From: CALCNS01 sp964425745
GTDB lineage: Bacteria; Bacillota; JAAYKD01
Length of the DNA: 64,000 bases
Assembly: GCA_964425745.1 (NCBI GenBank)
Contig: CAYRNW010000009.1
Span: 1 to 64,000 of the forward strand
Direction of reading: 5' to 3'
Positions 1-8,419 of this stretch are shown here, one piece after another. A program made the translations under genes and the position numbers. The notes beneath the pieces were generated by a model, which saw only the letters and a program-made list of their open reading frames with translations, searched no databases and was not told the DNA's origin. How positions within the stretch are numbered: the stretch's first letter is position 1; every line of letters starts with the position of its first letter.

Positions 1-55
1 CGCACGGTGGTGTGAGAGGACGGTCACTCAATTAATGGGTGACCTCCTACTCGAT
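1..55 (+). mobile_element. Group II intron, 3' end (domains V/VI), partial
   Basis: The first 23 bases, with GTGAGAGGACGG, read like the distal strand of a bacterial group II intron domain V. They are followed by a domain VI-like hairpin (GGTCAC at 22-27 paired with GTGACC near 39-44) and the usual terminal CTCCTACTCGAT. The intron would end at about base 55. Any reverse transcriptase/maturase ORF lies outside the window to the left. The toxin-antitoxin promoter starts only about 19 bases past this junction. The family assignment rests on remembered consensus and only about 55 bases are visible. Confidence 0.7.
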
Positions 56-73
56 ACCTATCACACATAATAC

Positions 74-102
74 TTGACAATATGTGATTAAACACATATA
101 CT
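74..102 (+). promoter_or_regulatory. Toxin-antitoxin promoter with operator in the spacer
   Basis: The -35 box TTGACA (74-79) and -10 box TATACT (97-102) are separated by exactly 17 bases. The spacer carries an inverted repeat, TATGTG (81-86) and CACATA (93-98), and a related CACACATA lies just upstream at 62-69. This is a likely autorepression operator for the downstream Xre-type antitoxin. Confidence 0.75.
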
Positions 103-130
103 TGATTTGATAATTGAAAGTGGTGGTTAT

Positions 131-493
131 ATGCTAAATTTCGAAGTGCTGTTTTATCAAAAGGAAGATGGTAAAATCCCTGTTGAAGAATTCATACTCT
201 CACAGAATTTAAAGGTTCAAGCTAAAATTTTCCGGTATCTTGAGTTACTTGAAAAGGAAGGAAATAATCTTCGAGAACCTTTCAGTAGACCAGTTGGAGA
301 GGGAATTTTTGAGATTCGGCCGTATGCAGATGGTATTTATATCAGAATTCTCTATTTTTTTATCTCGGGAGGGAAAGTTATCGTTACGAATGGTTTCATC
401 AAGAAAACGAATAGAACCCCAAACGAACAAATTGAGCTTGCAAAAAAATATAGAGCAGATTACCTTAACGAAAGGAAAGATAAACATGAGTAA
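131..493 (+). CDS. RelE/HigB-like toxin (phage Gp49-like family)
   Basis: The protein is about 120 residues and resembles the Gp49-like/HigB branch of RelE-fold mRNA interferases. It has an early IPVEEFI helix motif, the central EIRPYADGIYIRILYFF strand region and a basic C-terminal helix (KKTNRTP, then YRADYL). Members of this family usually cleave ribosome-bound mRNA and are neutralised by an Xre-type partner. I chose ATG 131 because AAAGTGGTGG precedes it; a TTG at 107 in the same frame has no Shine-Dalgarno site and sits in the promoter region. The antitoxin ATG at 486 lies inside the last codons, so the two genes are translationally coupled with toxin first, the HigBA order. Confidence 0.85.
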   Translation: MLNFEVLFYQKEDGKIPVEEFILSQNLKVQAKIFRYLELLEKEGNNLREPFSRPVGEGIFEIRPYADGIYIRILYFFISGGKVIVTNGFIKKTNRTPNEQIELAKKYRADYLNERKDKHE

Positions 494-836
494 GAATTTT
501 CGCGAGACACTGAAACAACAACTTAAGATACCGGAATTTAAGAGTGAGTGGGAGATATTGGAGCCGGAGTTCCAAGTTATTCAAGCAATGCTTCGTGGTA
601 GAAGAGAGAATCAAATCACACAAAAGCAACTAGCAGCTATTACCGGTGTTACTCAAGCAGATATCAGTCGAATTGAAAGTGGCGAGGCGAATCCTTCCTT
701 GCGCACCTTAAAAAGATTGGCGGAGGGTATGGGAATGCGGTTGAAGGTAGAATTCATACCAGAGACTCTTTCAACGAATTTTAATCAACTTGTGAGTGAA
801 GAGACAGAAGAGTACAATGGGCTACATAAGAAATAG
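486..836 (+). CDS. Xre/HigA-like antitoxin
   Basis: A 116-residue protein with one helix-turn-helix of the HTH_3/Cro-CI type at about residues 42-90 (TQKQLAAITGVTQADISRIE, then NPSLRTLKRLAEGMG). It should bind the toxin and repress the shared promoter at 74-102. The frame is open far upstream, but ATG 486 fits best: it overlaps the toxin stop as ATGAGTAA and gives a protein of the normal antitoxin length. The C-terminal 25 residues are acidic and probably flexible. The pair sits next to a group II intron end, a common accessory-DNA setting. The function is a family inference; no toxicity can be read from sequence. Confidence 0.85.
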   Translation: MSKNFRETLKQQLKIPEFKSEWEILEPEFQVIQAMLRGRRENQITQKQLAAITGVTQADISRIESGEANPSLRTLKRLAEGMGMRLKVEFIPETLSTNFNQLVSEETEEYNGLHKK

Positions 837-842
837 AACTCC

Positions 843-873
843 TTGACTTTGACGTTGCGTCATAGTTTATAAT
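843..873 (+). promoter_or_regulatory. MerR-type promoter with 19-bp spacer
   Basis: TTGACT (843-848) and TATAAT (868-873) are spaced by 19 bases, longer than the usual 17. The dyad TGACG-TTG-CGTCA (850-862) sits in the spacer. Overlong spacers with a central dyad are the hallmark of promoters untwisted by MerR-family activators, so autoregulation by the gene at 918 is likely. Confidence 0.8.
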
Positions 874-917
874 GTGTTTTGTAAAGTGCACTTACAGAAT
901 GTTGAGGGGAGGAAACT

Positions 918-1673
918 ATGGAGTATAAAATTCAAGAGCTAGCCGATTTAGCGGGAATTTCGTCTCGGACCTTGCGTTACTACGATAAGATTGGACTACT
1001 GTCTCCAGGCAGGATCGACAGCAATGGTTATCGGGTGTATCGATCTGAAGAAGTCGACCTTCTGCAGCAGATTCTTCTCTTCCGCGAGATGGATGTTCCC
1101 TTAGTAGAAGTCAAAAAGCTACTTAAGGCAAAGGATTTTGACCGTATTGGAGCTTTGGAAAAGCATTTACTGGCTTTAGAGGAACGTAAGGTTTTGCTAG
1201 AACAGCTTGTGGAGAATGTTAAGAAAACAATTACAGATGCAAAAGGAGAACAAACGATGAAAGATCAAGAAAAATTCATTGGCTTTAAAAAGAAAATGAT
1301 CGAAGACAATGAGAAGCAATATGGCAATGAAACCCGAACGCAATTCGGTGAAAAAATAGTAGAGGAAAGTAATGCTAAACTTATGGGCATGACGGAAGAA
1401 CAATTTTTGAAACATCAAGCCCTCACTGAGGTTTTGAACAACACTCTGAAAGAGGCCATGGCAGCTGGGGATCCAAATTCAGTAATCGCTCAAAAGACTT
1501 GTGAACTGCACAAGCAGTGGCTGGGATTCTTTTGGCCAAGTTACTCTAAAGAGGCACAGTTAGGACTAACCCAAACCTATGTAGAGGATGTTCGGTTTAA
1601 GGCTTACTATGAAACAATAGCCCCGGGTGCGGCGGAATTCTTGTTGGAAGCTATGAAAATTTTCTGTCGATAA
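918..1673 (+). CDS. MerR-family regulator with TipAS-type ligand domain
   Basis: A 251-residue regulator. Residues 1-70 form a MerR winged helix (YKIQELADLAGISSRTLRYY, DSNGYRVYRSEEVDLLQQI). A coiled-coil dimerisation helix follows at about 75-110, and a C-terminal TipAS-like helical domain at about 120-251 contains the typical WLGFFWPSYSKEAQLGL and VRFKAYYE segments. TipAL-type proteins bind thiopeptides or other bulky drugs and activate their own promoter and nearby resistance genes. GGGGAGG precedes ATG 918. The next gene is convergent, so the obvious target is its own 19-bp-spacer promoter. The inducer is unknown. Confidence 0.88.
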   Translation: MEYKIQELADLAGISSRTLRYYDKIGLLSPGRIDSNGYRVYRSEEVDLLQQILLFREMDVPLVEVKKLLKAKDFDRIGALEKHLLALEERKVLLEQLVENVKKTITDAKGEQTMKDQEKFIGFKKKMIEDNEKQYGNETRTQFGEKIVEESNAKLMGMTEEQFLKHQALTEVLNNTLKEAMAAGDPNSVIAQKTCELHKQWLGFFWPSYSKEAQLGLTQTYVEDVRFKAYYETIAPGAAEFLLEAMKIFCR

Positions 1674-1675
1674 AG

Positions 1676-1714
1676 AAAAGCTGCTGAAGCATGTATATCG
1701 CTTCAGCAGCTTTT
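1676..1714. terminator. Bidirectional terminator between merR and ppk1
   Basis: A perfect 15-bp stem (AAAAGCTGCTGAAGC at 1676-1690 with its complement at 1700-1714) encloses a 9-base loop. A- and T-rich arms allow termination of both convergent genes, and the stem overlaps the ppk1 stop region. Confidence 0.9.
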
Positions 1715-3854
1715 ATCTCGGCAATTTCTTAATGAACTTCCGTACCGTTCTGAAAAGCCCCTTACCTTGAGCAAAGACCGACAAATCACGGTGTTGGGCT
1801 TCTTCCATAAAGACTTCTTGAGAATTCACAGGTTCAGCCATACTGTTGGCGTAAGGGAGCAAGGAGCCGTCTGGTTGCATGATGCGAACCTTTCGATTAT
1901 CTTGCCACATAACATCCCAATAATGGATAATCTGTTGTTGTATACTGCGATCTTTCACCGGACAAAGAATTTCTACTCGATAATTAAGATTACGAGTCAT
2001 GCCGTCTGCAGAACCGAGGAGCACTTCTCGGTTTTCGCCGGAGCCAAAGATATAAATACGAGGATGTTCTAAAAAACGACCAACAATGCTACGAATCTCA
2101 ATATTTTCGGTGGCCTGTGCTACCCCGGGTAAAAGGCAGCAAATACCACGAATTAATAATTGGATTTTGACGCCTGCCTGAGATGCTTCCGCTAATTTAT
2201 CGAGCATATCGCGTTCGGAAAGGGAATTAGCCTTAATTCCAATAAAGCCGTATCGAAATTGCTTTGCTTTTTGAATTTCCTGGTCTATTAACTTCAACAG
2301 TGCAGGTTTCATTTCGTGAGGGGCTACCAAAAGGGAGTTATAGCGCCCTTCTAAATTGCCAATGCTCATATTGGCAAAGAAGCGGTTCGCATCTTCGCCA
2401 ATAAGGGGGTCTGCTGTGAGTAGAGAAAGATCGGTATAGAGATGGACCGTTTTTTCGTTATAATTACCGGTGCCGATTTGGGTTAGGTATTGCAGTTTAT
2501 CTCGTTCTTGCCGAGTAATCAGGCAGATTTTGGCGTGGGCTTTGTAGTTTTCCAAGCCGTAGATAACTTTGCAGCCCCCTTCTTCCAAAATTTCGGTCCA
2601 GTTGATATTGTTGGCTTCGTCAAAGCGAGCTCGTAGTTCCACCAATACCAAAACTTCTTTGCCGTGTTCCACTGCAGATAAGAGATATTCCACGAGACGG
2701 GAACGGTTCGCTAAACGATATATCGCAATCTTTATGGAAAGCACAGCCGGATCTTCCGAGGCTTCCTTGATCAGTTGTAAAAAAGGTTCAAGGGTATCAT
2801 AGGGAAAATAAATCAGGCGATCTGCTGCTAAAACTTGGCGTATTTTGCTTTCTTGAGGGTCCCAGTTCACGGGATATTGGGGAGTATAAGCAGGATATAG
2901 GAAGCGCACTCTGTGTTTAGCAGGCACCTTCTCCATCAGTTGGGTAAGATAACTAAAGGTCAAAGGCGCTTGCTGAAAAAATACCTGCTGTTCCTTGAGA
3001 TTCCATTGTTTCATGAGATAGCGAACGATGTTGGTTGCATTTGTTTGATACTGTACCTCTAAACGAATCGGGGCTAACCGACTTCGTTTTTTAAGAATCG
3101 ATCGCATCTGTTCTTTGTAATCTTCTAAGGGATTCAATTCCATTTCGTCAATCGATAAATCGGCGTTGCGTGTCAAGCAGAAGATAGATTTATCGAGTAC
3201 TTCATAAAAAGGGAAAGCTTCTGTGGCATACTCTAAAATAATTTCTTCCACGAGCATATAGCGCAAAGCAGGACCGGGCAGGAGAATCATACGTGGTAAG
3301 AAATCAGGAACCGGAATCATACCAAAGACGGTAGCATCCTTCTTTTTAGGTTTATCGGCTTCTCGTAATTCCACACAGATGTGAAGGGTTTTGCTGGGTA
3401 CATGGGGGAAGGGGTGCCTGCTGTCGAGGATTTGTGGTGATAGCATAGGTAGGATGTTTTGGCGGAAGAAATGGCGAGCGTATTTACGGTCTATGTCGTT
3501 CCAATTGCGGAAGGTAAGCCGCTTGCATTCGTATTGCTCTAAAGCGGATTCCACTTCGTGGAAGATCTCGTCCATTTGCTGGATTAATGGTCGCACCCGC
3601 TGCAAAACGGCGCTGAAGATGTCCATGGGTTTAAGTCCAGATTTGTTATCGATATGCTCGGGTTGGTGCAAAGCAAGATCATAGGTGCTACCCATGCGAA
3701 TCATAAAAAACTCATCCAAGTTGCTACAAAAAATAGTTACAAAGTTGAGTCGCTCTAGAAGCGGAACAAGGGGGTCGCGTGCTTCTTCCAGTACACGTTG
3801 ATTAAACCGCAGCCATGATAAGTCGCGGTTTTGTGTGTACCTGTAATCCGCCAT
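1713..3854 (-). CDS. ppk1: Polyphosphate kinase
   Basis: A 713-residue polyphosphate kinase 1, close to the usual length. It transfers the gamma phosphate of ATP onto inorganic polyphosphate. The N, head and PLD-like C1/C2 domains are recognisable: the N-terminal RDLSWLRFNQRVLEEA, the IKIAIYRL segment and ELRARFDEANN. The autophosphorylated His is His440 (AHAKICL), followed by GTGNYNE. The second catalytic His is His597 (EHPRIYIFGSG). ATG 3854 is preferred over a GTG at 3863 because AAAGGTG lies six bases before it and overlaps the GTG. The gene starts 15 bases after ppx, so the two opposing activities share one transcript. Confidence 0.96.
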   Translation of the reverse strand: MADYRYTQNRDLSWLRFNQRVLEEARDPLVPLLERLNFVTIFCSNLDEFFMIRMGSTYDLALHQPEHIDNKSGLKPMDIFSAVLQRVRPLIQQMDEIFHEVESALEQYECKRLTFRNWNDIDRKYARHFFRQNILPMLSPQILDSRHPFPHVPSKTLHICVELREADKPKKKDATVFGMIPVPDFLPRMILLPGPALRYMLVEEIILEYATEAFPFYEVLDKSIFCLTRNADLSIDEMELNPLEDYKEQMRSILKKRSRLAPIRLEVQYQTNATNIVRYLMKQWNLKEQQVFFQQAPLTFSYLTQLMEKVPAKHRVRFLYPAYTPQYPVNWDPQESKIRQVLAADRLIYFPYDTLEPFLQLIKEASEDPAVLSIKIAIYRLANRSRLVEYLLSAVEHGKEVLVLVELRARFDEANNINWTEILEEGGCKVIYGLENYKAHAKICLITRQERDKLQYLTQIGTGNYNEKTVHLYTDLSLLTADPLIGEDANRFFANMSIGNLEGRYNSLLVAPHEMKPALLKLIDQEIQKAKQFRYGFIGIKANSLSERDMLDKLAEASQAGVKIQLLIRGICCLLPGVAQATENIEIRSIVGRFLEHPRIYIFGSGENREVLLGSADGMTRNLNYRVEILCPVKDRSIQQQIIHYWDVMWQDNRKVRIMQPDGSLLPYANSMAEPVNSQEVFMEEAQHRDLSVFAQGKGLFRTVRKFIKKLPR

Positions 3855-3869
3855 TCGAATCACCTTTTC

Positions 3870-4883
3870 TTAGTTTTCTTCTGCATCGGTGTTTTCCGGA
3901 TTCAGCTCGGGAAATCGCTCCCATGCACTTGCATCCATGGGGTCTTCCCATTTTGGATACTGATCACGATTACGACAAGCAAGGAGCTTCTCTACCAAAT
4001 AGCCTTCGCGGACTCCAAAGCGGCTGACAAAAATCTCTTCACAGTGGAAGTGCTTGGCAATCACCTGTAAAATGGTCATACCATAGAGTTGGGTTCGGAC
4101 CCGATCGGGGGCAACTTTGAGGAGCGTTTCGAGACCGGCGGCTTCGTCATTTATGAGCAAGGTATTCATCTCTTTGATGTGATCCACCTGAATCGTTCTT
4201 TCTTCGAGCGAGAGGGTATATAATTCTTGATTCAATCTGCCAGCAGCTCGTATGCTACCACCTACTCCAACCATAATCGGAACTCTTTTACGTTGGAGTT
4301 TTGGGTATTCCTTCAAAGCCTTTTGCACCAAGTCTTTGACACGTTTGTGCTCGCTTTTAGACATGAGAATACGATTGAGCCCAGGTGCTTTAGCTTTTGG
4401 AATTTGATTCAAGGAACCAATAGGAATACTAATCGCTTCTATGATTTGATTCATTTTACTCAACGTAATCTCGGCACTACCGCCGCCAATATCGACCACC
4501 AAACCGTTTTCGGTAGGACGTTCCAGTCTAGTGCCAATAAAGGAATAGCGGGCTTCGTCCTCGCCGCTGATCACATCGATTGTGATTCCGGTGGCTTTTT
4601 GAATGGCTTCGGTGGCTTCTGTACGGTTTTTTATATTTCTTAAGGAAGCAGTTGCAAATACCTGTGCAGAGCCAAGATTTAGATTATCTAAGGTGCTTTG
4701 AAAGGTCTTTAGCACGGAAATTGCCCGATAAATTCCTTCCTCCGATAAAAGCCCCTCTTGTACATAACCAGCTAGCCCTAAATTTACTTTACGGCTAAAT
4801 AAAACTTTAAGGCTCTTGCCATCACATTGATAAACAGATAAACGTACCGTGTTGGAACCCAGATCCACGAGTGAATAAATCAT
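3870..4883 (-). CDS. ppx: Exopolyphosphatase (Ppx/GppA family)
   Basis: A 337-residue Ppx/GppA phosphatase of the sugar-kinase/Hsp70 actin fold, comprising the two N-terminal ATPase-like lobes without the long helical C-terminal extension. Visible motifs are VDLGSNTVRL at the start, ISGEDEARYSFIG, the phosphate-binding VVDIGGGSAEIT near residue 145, and GVGGSIRAAGRL. It removes terminal phosphate from polyphosphate, or the 5' phosphate of pppGpp in GppA-type members. The frame is open to 5057, but that extension is unlike the family; ATG 4883 has AAGGAAG six bases upstream and begins exactly at the conserved domain. It is the first gene of the ppx-ppk1 operon. Confidence 0.93.
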   Translation of the reverse strand: MIYSLVDLGSNTVRLSVYQCDGKSLKVLFSRKVNLGLAGYVQEGLLSEEGIYRAISVLKTFQSTLDNLNLGSAQVFATASLRNIKNRTEATEAIQKATGITIDVISGEDEARYSFIGTRLERPTENGLVVDIGGGSAEITLSKMNQIIEAISIPIGSLNQIPKAKAPGLNRILMSKSEHKRVKDLVQKALKEYPKLQRKRVPIMVGVGGSIRAAGRLNQELYTLSLEERTIQVDHIKEMNTLLINDEAAGLETLLKVAPDRVRTQLYGMTILQVIAKHFHCEEIFVSRFGVREGYLVEKLLACRNRDQYPKWEDPMDASAWERFPELNPENTDAEEN

Positions 4884-5040
4884 AGTACACTTCCTTAAGA
4901 CATTTCTTTCTTCTATTATACGTTTTTTTGCGGTAAAGTTCAATCTAAGATAATCATATTTGGTTAAGCCCAGGTTAAGTTTTAAATAAGTTGTAAGGAA
5001 TGGAATAATGGGTGGAGGAATAAAGGGTTGAAAGTATAAA

Positions 5041-5100
5041 GGGGACGGTTCTCTCAAACGAGAGAACCGTCCCCAAAATAAGCTGTCCCCAAAATAAGCT
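5041..5100. repeat. REP-like palindrome with tandem 16-bp tail
   Basis: GGGGACGGTTCTCTC (5041-5055) and its exact complement (5060-5074) form a 15-bp hairpin with the loop AAAC. A 16-bp unit, GTCCCCAAAATAAGCT, follows twice in tandem (5069-5084, 5085-5100). The same GGGGACGGTTCTCTC core forms both ends of the element at 13702-14061. It resembles REP-type repeats mobilised by Y1 (IS200/RAYT-type) transposases, but no transposase is present here. It sits between the 3' end of fprA and ppx and could also act as a terminator for fprA. Confidence 0.8.
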
Positions 5101-5120
5101 AAAACAATTCTAAGTACGTT

Positions 5121-6308
5121 TTACGCTTTTGCGATTTGTTGACCAAATTCAAATGCCTTTTGCAGTTGGTCTGCATCGGGGTTCCATGAATTTCGGAACG
5201 GGTCACCAATGATTTCAAACCCAGCTTTGGCCATTTCGTCGTTGATCTTCTTTGGTGCTTCACCGCTCCAGCCATAGCAACCGAAAGCAGCAGCTTTTTT
5301 ACCTTTAAACTTAAGTTCTTGCACAAAGTGAATGAAGCCAGCCAAAGAGTGGAGCATATGACCGCCTACGGTGGGAGAACCAAAGGCGACTGCTTTGGAT
5401 TTGAAGACTTCAACGATTAAATCATTGTCATCAACCCGGGCTAAATTGTACGTTTTTACGACAACTTCAGAGTCGGCAGATTGGATGCCCTCGGCAATTT
5501 TCTCGGCTAAAGCTTTGGTGCCATTCCACATCGTGTCATAGACTACGGTAATTTGATTTTCCTGATAATCATTGGCCCATTTACTATAGGCTTCCACGAT
5601 TTGCATGGGGTTGTCACGCCAAATAATACCGTGACTGGTAGCAATGATATCGATCGGTAGATTTAAGGCAATGACTTCAGCCAATTTTCTACGAAGAATC
5701 GGAGCAAACGGGGTTATGATATTGGAATAATACTTCAGTGCCTCATACCAAAGCTCACATGGGTCTACTAAATCGTTAAAGAGACGTTCACTGGCGTAAT
5801 GCTGACCAAATGCATCATTACTAAATAAGATATTGTCACCGGTCATATACGTAGCCATGGAGTCGGGCCAATGCAACATTGTCATTTCCACAAAGACTAA
5901 TTTTTTACCGTTGCCGATATCGACGGAGTCCCCGGTTTTTACGACTCTAAAATCCCAGTCCTGGTGATATTGACCCTTCAAAGATTTGACAGCATTGGCA
6001 GTACAATAAATTGGCACGTTTGGAATTCGTTTCATCAAGGCCGGTAGGGCACCACTGTGATCCACTTCACCATGATTTGCCACAATGAAATCAATTTTGT
6101 TTAAGTCGACTTCAGAGGCCAAATTTTCAACGAATTCTTCGGCGAAAGGAAGCCAAACGGTGTCTACCAAAACAGTTTTTTCTTCTTGAATCAAATAGGA
6201 GTTATAGCTGGAACCTCTATGGGTGGAAAGCTCTTCTCCGTGGAACTTACGCAGTTCCCAGTCAACTTTTCCTACCCAGGAGACGTTGTTCTTAATCAAT
6301 TTTTTCAT
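5121..6308 (-). CDS. fprA: A-type flavodiiron protein (FprA)
   Basis: A 395-residue flavodiiron protein that reduces O2 to water or NO to N2O in the cytoplasm of anaerobes. The N-terminal metallo-beta-lactamase domain carries the diiron ligands HGEVDH (His79, Glu81, Asp83, His84), the FprA-type NDAFGQHYASE segment and SHGIIWR. The C-terminal flavodoxin domain, from about residue 250, shows VYDTMWNGT, FGSPTVGGHM and GCYGWSGEA for FMN binding. No fused rubredoxin is present, so electrons come from a separate carrier or from coenzyme F420-like donors in other lineages. ATG 6308 is chosen over an in-frame start 21 bases upstream because the conserved N terminus begins here after GAGGG. Confidence 0.95.
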   Translation of the reverse strand: MKKLIKNNVSWVGKVDWELRKFHGEELSTHRGSSYNSYLIQEEKTVLVDTVWLPFAEEFVENLASEVDLNKIDFIVANHGEVDHSGALPALMKRIPNVPIYCTANAVKSLKGQYHQDWDFRVVKTGDSVDIGNGKKLVFVEMTMLHWPDSMATYMTGDNILFSNDAFGQHYASERLFNDLVDPCELWYEALKYYSNIITPFAPILRRKLAEVIALNLPIDIIATSHGIIWRDNPMQIVEAYSKWANDYQENQITVVYDTMWNGTKALAEKIAEGIQSADSEVVVKTYNLARVDDNDLIVEVFKSKAVAFGSPTVGGHMLHSLAGFIHFVQELKFKGKKAAAFGCYGWSGEAPKKINDEMAKAGFEIIGDPFRNSWNPDADQLQKAFEFGQQIAKA

Positions 6309-6356
6309 AGGTGCTTTCCCTCTTTTCATTTAATACTATTAATAAGCAACAATATA

Positions 6357-6385
6357 ATGTTAACACTTCTTTTGGGTTCCGTCAA
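6357..6385 (-). promoter_or_regulatory. Promoter of fprA
   Basis: Read on the minus strand, TTGACG (6380-6385) and TAACAT (6357-6362) are separated by 17 bases. They lie about 50 bases upstream of the fprA start. Confidence 0.65.
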
Positions 6386-6483
6386 CGATTCAAATCACAA
6401 AAAAGGATTTCTATCAGGAAAGTGGAATAAATGCGTGGAGCTAAATGACTCTCCAACAAAAACGTGAAGGGTGGCAATGTCGG

Positions 6484-7461
6484 ATGCATATCGGCATCAC
6501 ATACGATTTGCGCAGTGCGTATCTTGAAGAAGGATACACAAAAGAAGAGACCGCTGAATTAGATGAGGCGGAAACGATTGAAGCGTTGGATCAATCAATC
6601 CAGGCGCTGGGGCACACAACCGAACGGATCGGGTCGATTTCTTCTCTGGTTCAAAAATTAGCTTCAGGAAAACGATGGGACTTCGTATTCAATATTGCGG
6701 AAGGCATGAATGGACTCAGCCGTGAAGCACAGGTGCCTGCGTTATTGGATGCTTATCGGATTCCCTACACTTTTTCGGATCCCATGGTTTTAGCAATTGC
6801 TTTGCATAAGGGGATGGCGAAACGCATCGTTCGTGATCTTGAAATCCCCACACCCAAATTCAAGGTCGTTCGCTCCCTTGAGAACCTACGCATTCGGTCG
6901 TTTGATTATCCAATGTTTGTCAAACCGGTGGCAGAGGGTTCAAGTAAAGGGGTTGGCCTTCATTCAAAGGTGGAAAACCATGAGCAACTGAAGAACAGCT
7001 GTGCTAAGTTGTTATCGGAATTCGATCAACCTGTTTTGGTAGAACAATACTTACCCGGTAGAGAATTTACTGTGGGTATCATTGGCACTGGAGAGCAGGC
7101 TCGGGTTTTAGGGGTTATGGAAATCAAATTGCGTGGAGATTATCACCAAGAAGGTTATACCTATTTGAATAAGATCAATTATAAAGAACGTGTTGAATAT
7201 AAACTTGCCAATGACGCAGAAGCAATTCAATGTTCGGAGTTTGCTATTAAAGCCTGGCGAGGATTAGAATGTCGTGATTGCGGCCGCGTTGATTTAAAAA
7301 TGGATGCACATCAGGTGCCCAATTTTTTAGAGGTGAACCCCTTAGCAGGCTTGAATCCGCAATACTCGGATTTACCGATTCTTTGTTCCTTGAAGGGGAT
7401 TTCGTATCAGGAATTGATCAAAATGATTATAGAATCTGCGCTGAGCAGAGTTTCTATCTGA
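6484..7461 (+). CDS. ATP-grasp ligase, D-Ala-D-Ala-ligase-like
   Basis: A 325-residue ATP-grasp protein related to D-alanine-D-alanine ligase. The N-terminal MHIGITYDLR region and FNIAEGMNG are followed by KGMAKRIV, the lid segment FVKPVAEGSSKGVGL, VEQYLPGREFTVGI, and the metal-binding end RVDLKMDAHQVPNFLEVNPLAGLNP. True Ddl enzymes have EINT-type ends similar to this, but the divergent N terminus suggests another amino-acid or peptide ligase, so ddl is not assigned. An ATG at 6445 with GTGGAG before it is also possible. It is followed 35 bases later by a metallo-hydrolase and then a peptidase, suggesting a common role in amino-acid conjugate turnover. Substrate unknown. Confidence 0.85.
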   Translation: MHIGITYDLRSAYLEEGYTKEETAELDEAETIEALDQSIQALGHTTERIGSISSLVQKLASGKRWDFVFNIAEGMNGLSREAQVPALLDAYRIPYTFSDPMVLAIALHKGMAKRIVRDLEIPTPKFKVVRSLENLRIRSFDYPMFVKPVAEGSSKGVGLHSKVENHEQLKNSCAKLLSEFDQPVLVEQYLPGREFTVGIIGTGEQARVLGVMEIKLRGDYHQEGYTYLNKINYKERVEYKLANDAEAIQCSEFAIKAWRGLECRDCGRVDLKMDAHQVPNFLEVNPLAGLNPQYSDLPILCSLKGISYQELIKMIIESALSRVSI

Positions 7462-7496
7462 GACTGAAGCAAAATTTATAGAGTGGGAGGTTTCAT

Positions 7497-8408
7497 ATGA
7501 CGAGTGAAGTAAAAATCATAATGTTAGGCACTGGCACTCCCAATGCCTTACCCAGCAAATCCGGACCGGCGATTGCGCTTAGTGTAGACGAACAAGTCTA
7601 TTTGTTGGATTGTGGTCCGGGTTTGGTTCGTCGTGCTGAAGCTGCCGTTTTACAAGGAGTCTCGGAATTAGTCGTGAAAAATCTCAACCGTGTTTTCTTG
7701 ACTCATTTGCATTCGGATCATACAGCGGGCCTTGCAGATCTTTTGCTGACGCCTTGGGTATTGGGCAGAGATATACCATTACAGGTTTTGGGTCCTCAAG
7801 GCACTTCTAAGATGTGCCATCATTTGGAACAAGCATATCAGATCGATATTCAAAATCGTATTTATGGAGCGGAACAGGCCAATATTCAAGGAATTCAGAT
7901 GCAAGTAAAAGAATATAAAGAAGGGCTGATTTACAAGGATGAACGGATCCAAGTGGATGCGTTCCCGGTGCAACATCCTCCCTTTGAAGCCTATGCCTTA
8001 CGGATTACAACTCCTTGCGGGATCATCGTCTTTTCCGGAGATACAGCACCCTGCGAAGGGATCGAACGAGCTGCTGAAGGCTGTGATCTTCTGATTCATG
8101 AAGTCTATTCGGCTAGAGGGGTGCAATCTCGTACGCCAAAGTGGTTCCGGTATCATACTTCGGTGCATACTTCGGAAGTCGAGTTAGCGGCGTTGGTTGC
8201 CAAAGTGAAACCGAAAACCTTGGTATTAACGCATCAATTGTGGATGTTGGGAGAAAACGAGAGCGGTTTAGAAGCTGCAATACTGAAGAGAGAAGCTGAA
8301 GTAGTAGCAAACATCGCTTCAGTATATGGGGGTCAAATCATTTCGGCCTGCGATTTAGATATCATTACCTTGGATACCCAAGCAAATGCTCATTTGATTA
8401 GAAATTAG
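7497..8408 (+). CDS. MBL-fold metallo-hydrolase, RNase Z/arylsulfatase-like
   Basis: A 303-residue metallo-beta-lactamase-fold hydrolase. The N-terminal GTGTPNALPSKSGPA and LLDCGPG match the RNase Z/ElaC-like group. The zinc site is THLHSDHTAGL at about residues 66-76, with later FSGDTAP and a TH pair in LVLTHQLW. It lacks an obvious long exosite arm like that of tRNase Z, so it is more likely a small-molecule hydrolase than the tRNA 3' processing enzyme. GGGAGG precedes ATG 7497. The M20 peptidase gene begins 11 bases after its stop, which points to an operon. Confidence 0.88.
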   Translation: MTSEVKIIMLGTGTPNALPSKSGPAIALSVDEQVYLLDCGPGLVRRAEAAVLQGVSELVVKNLNRVFLTHLHSDHTAGLADLLLTPWVLGRDIPLQVLGPQGTSKMCHHLEQAYQIDIQNRIYGAEQANIQGIQMQVKEYKEGLIYKDERIQVDAFPVQHPPFEAYALRITTPCGIIVFSGDTAPCEGIERAAEGCDLLIHEVYSARGVQSRTPKWFRYHTSVHTSEVELAALVAKVKPKTLVLTHQLWMLGENESGLEAAILKREAEVVANIASVYGGQIISACDLDIITLDTQANAHLIRN

Positions 8409-8419
8409 GAGGAATGAAA

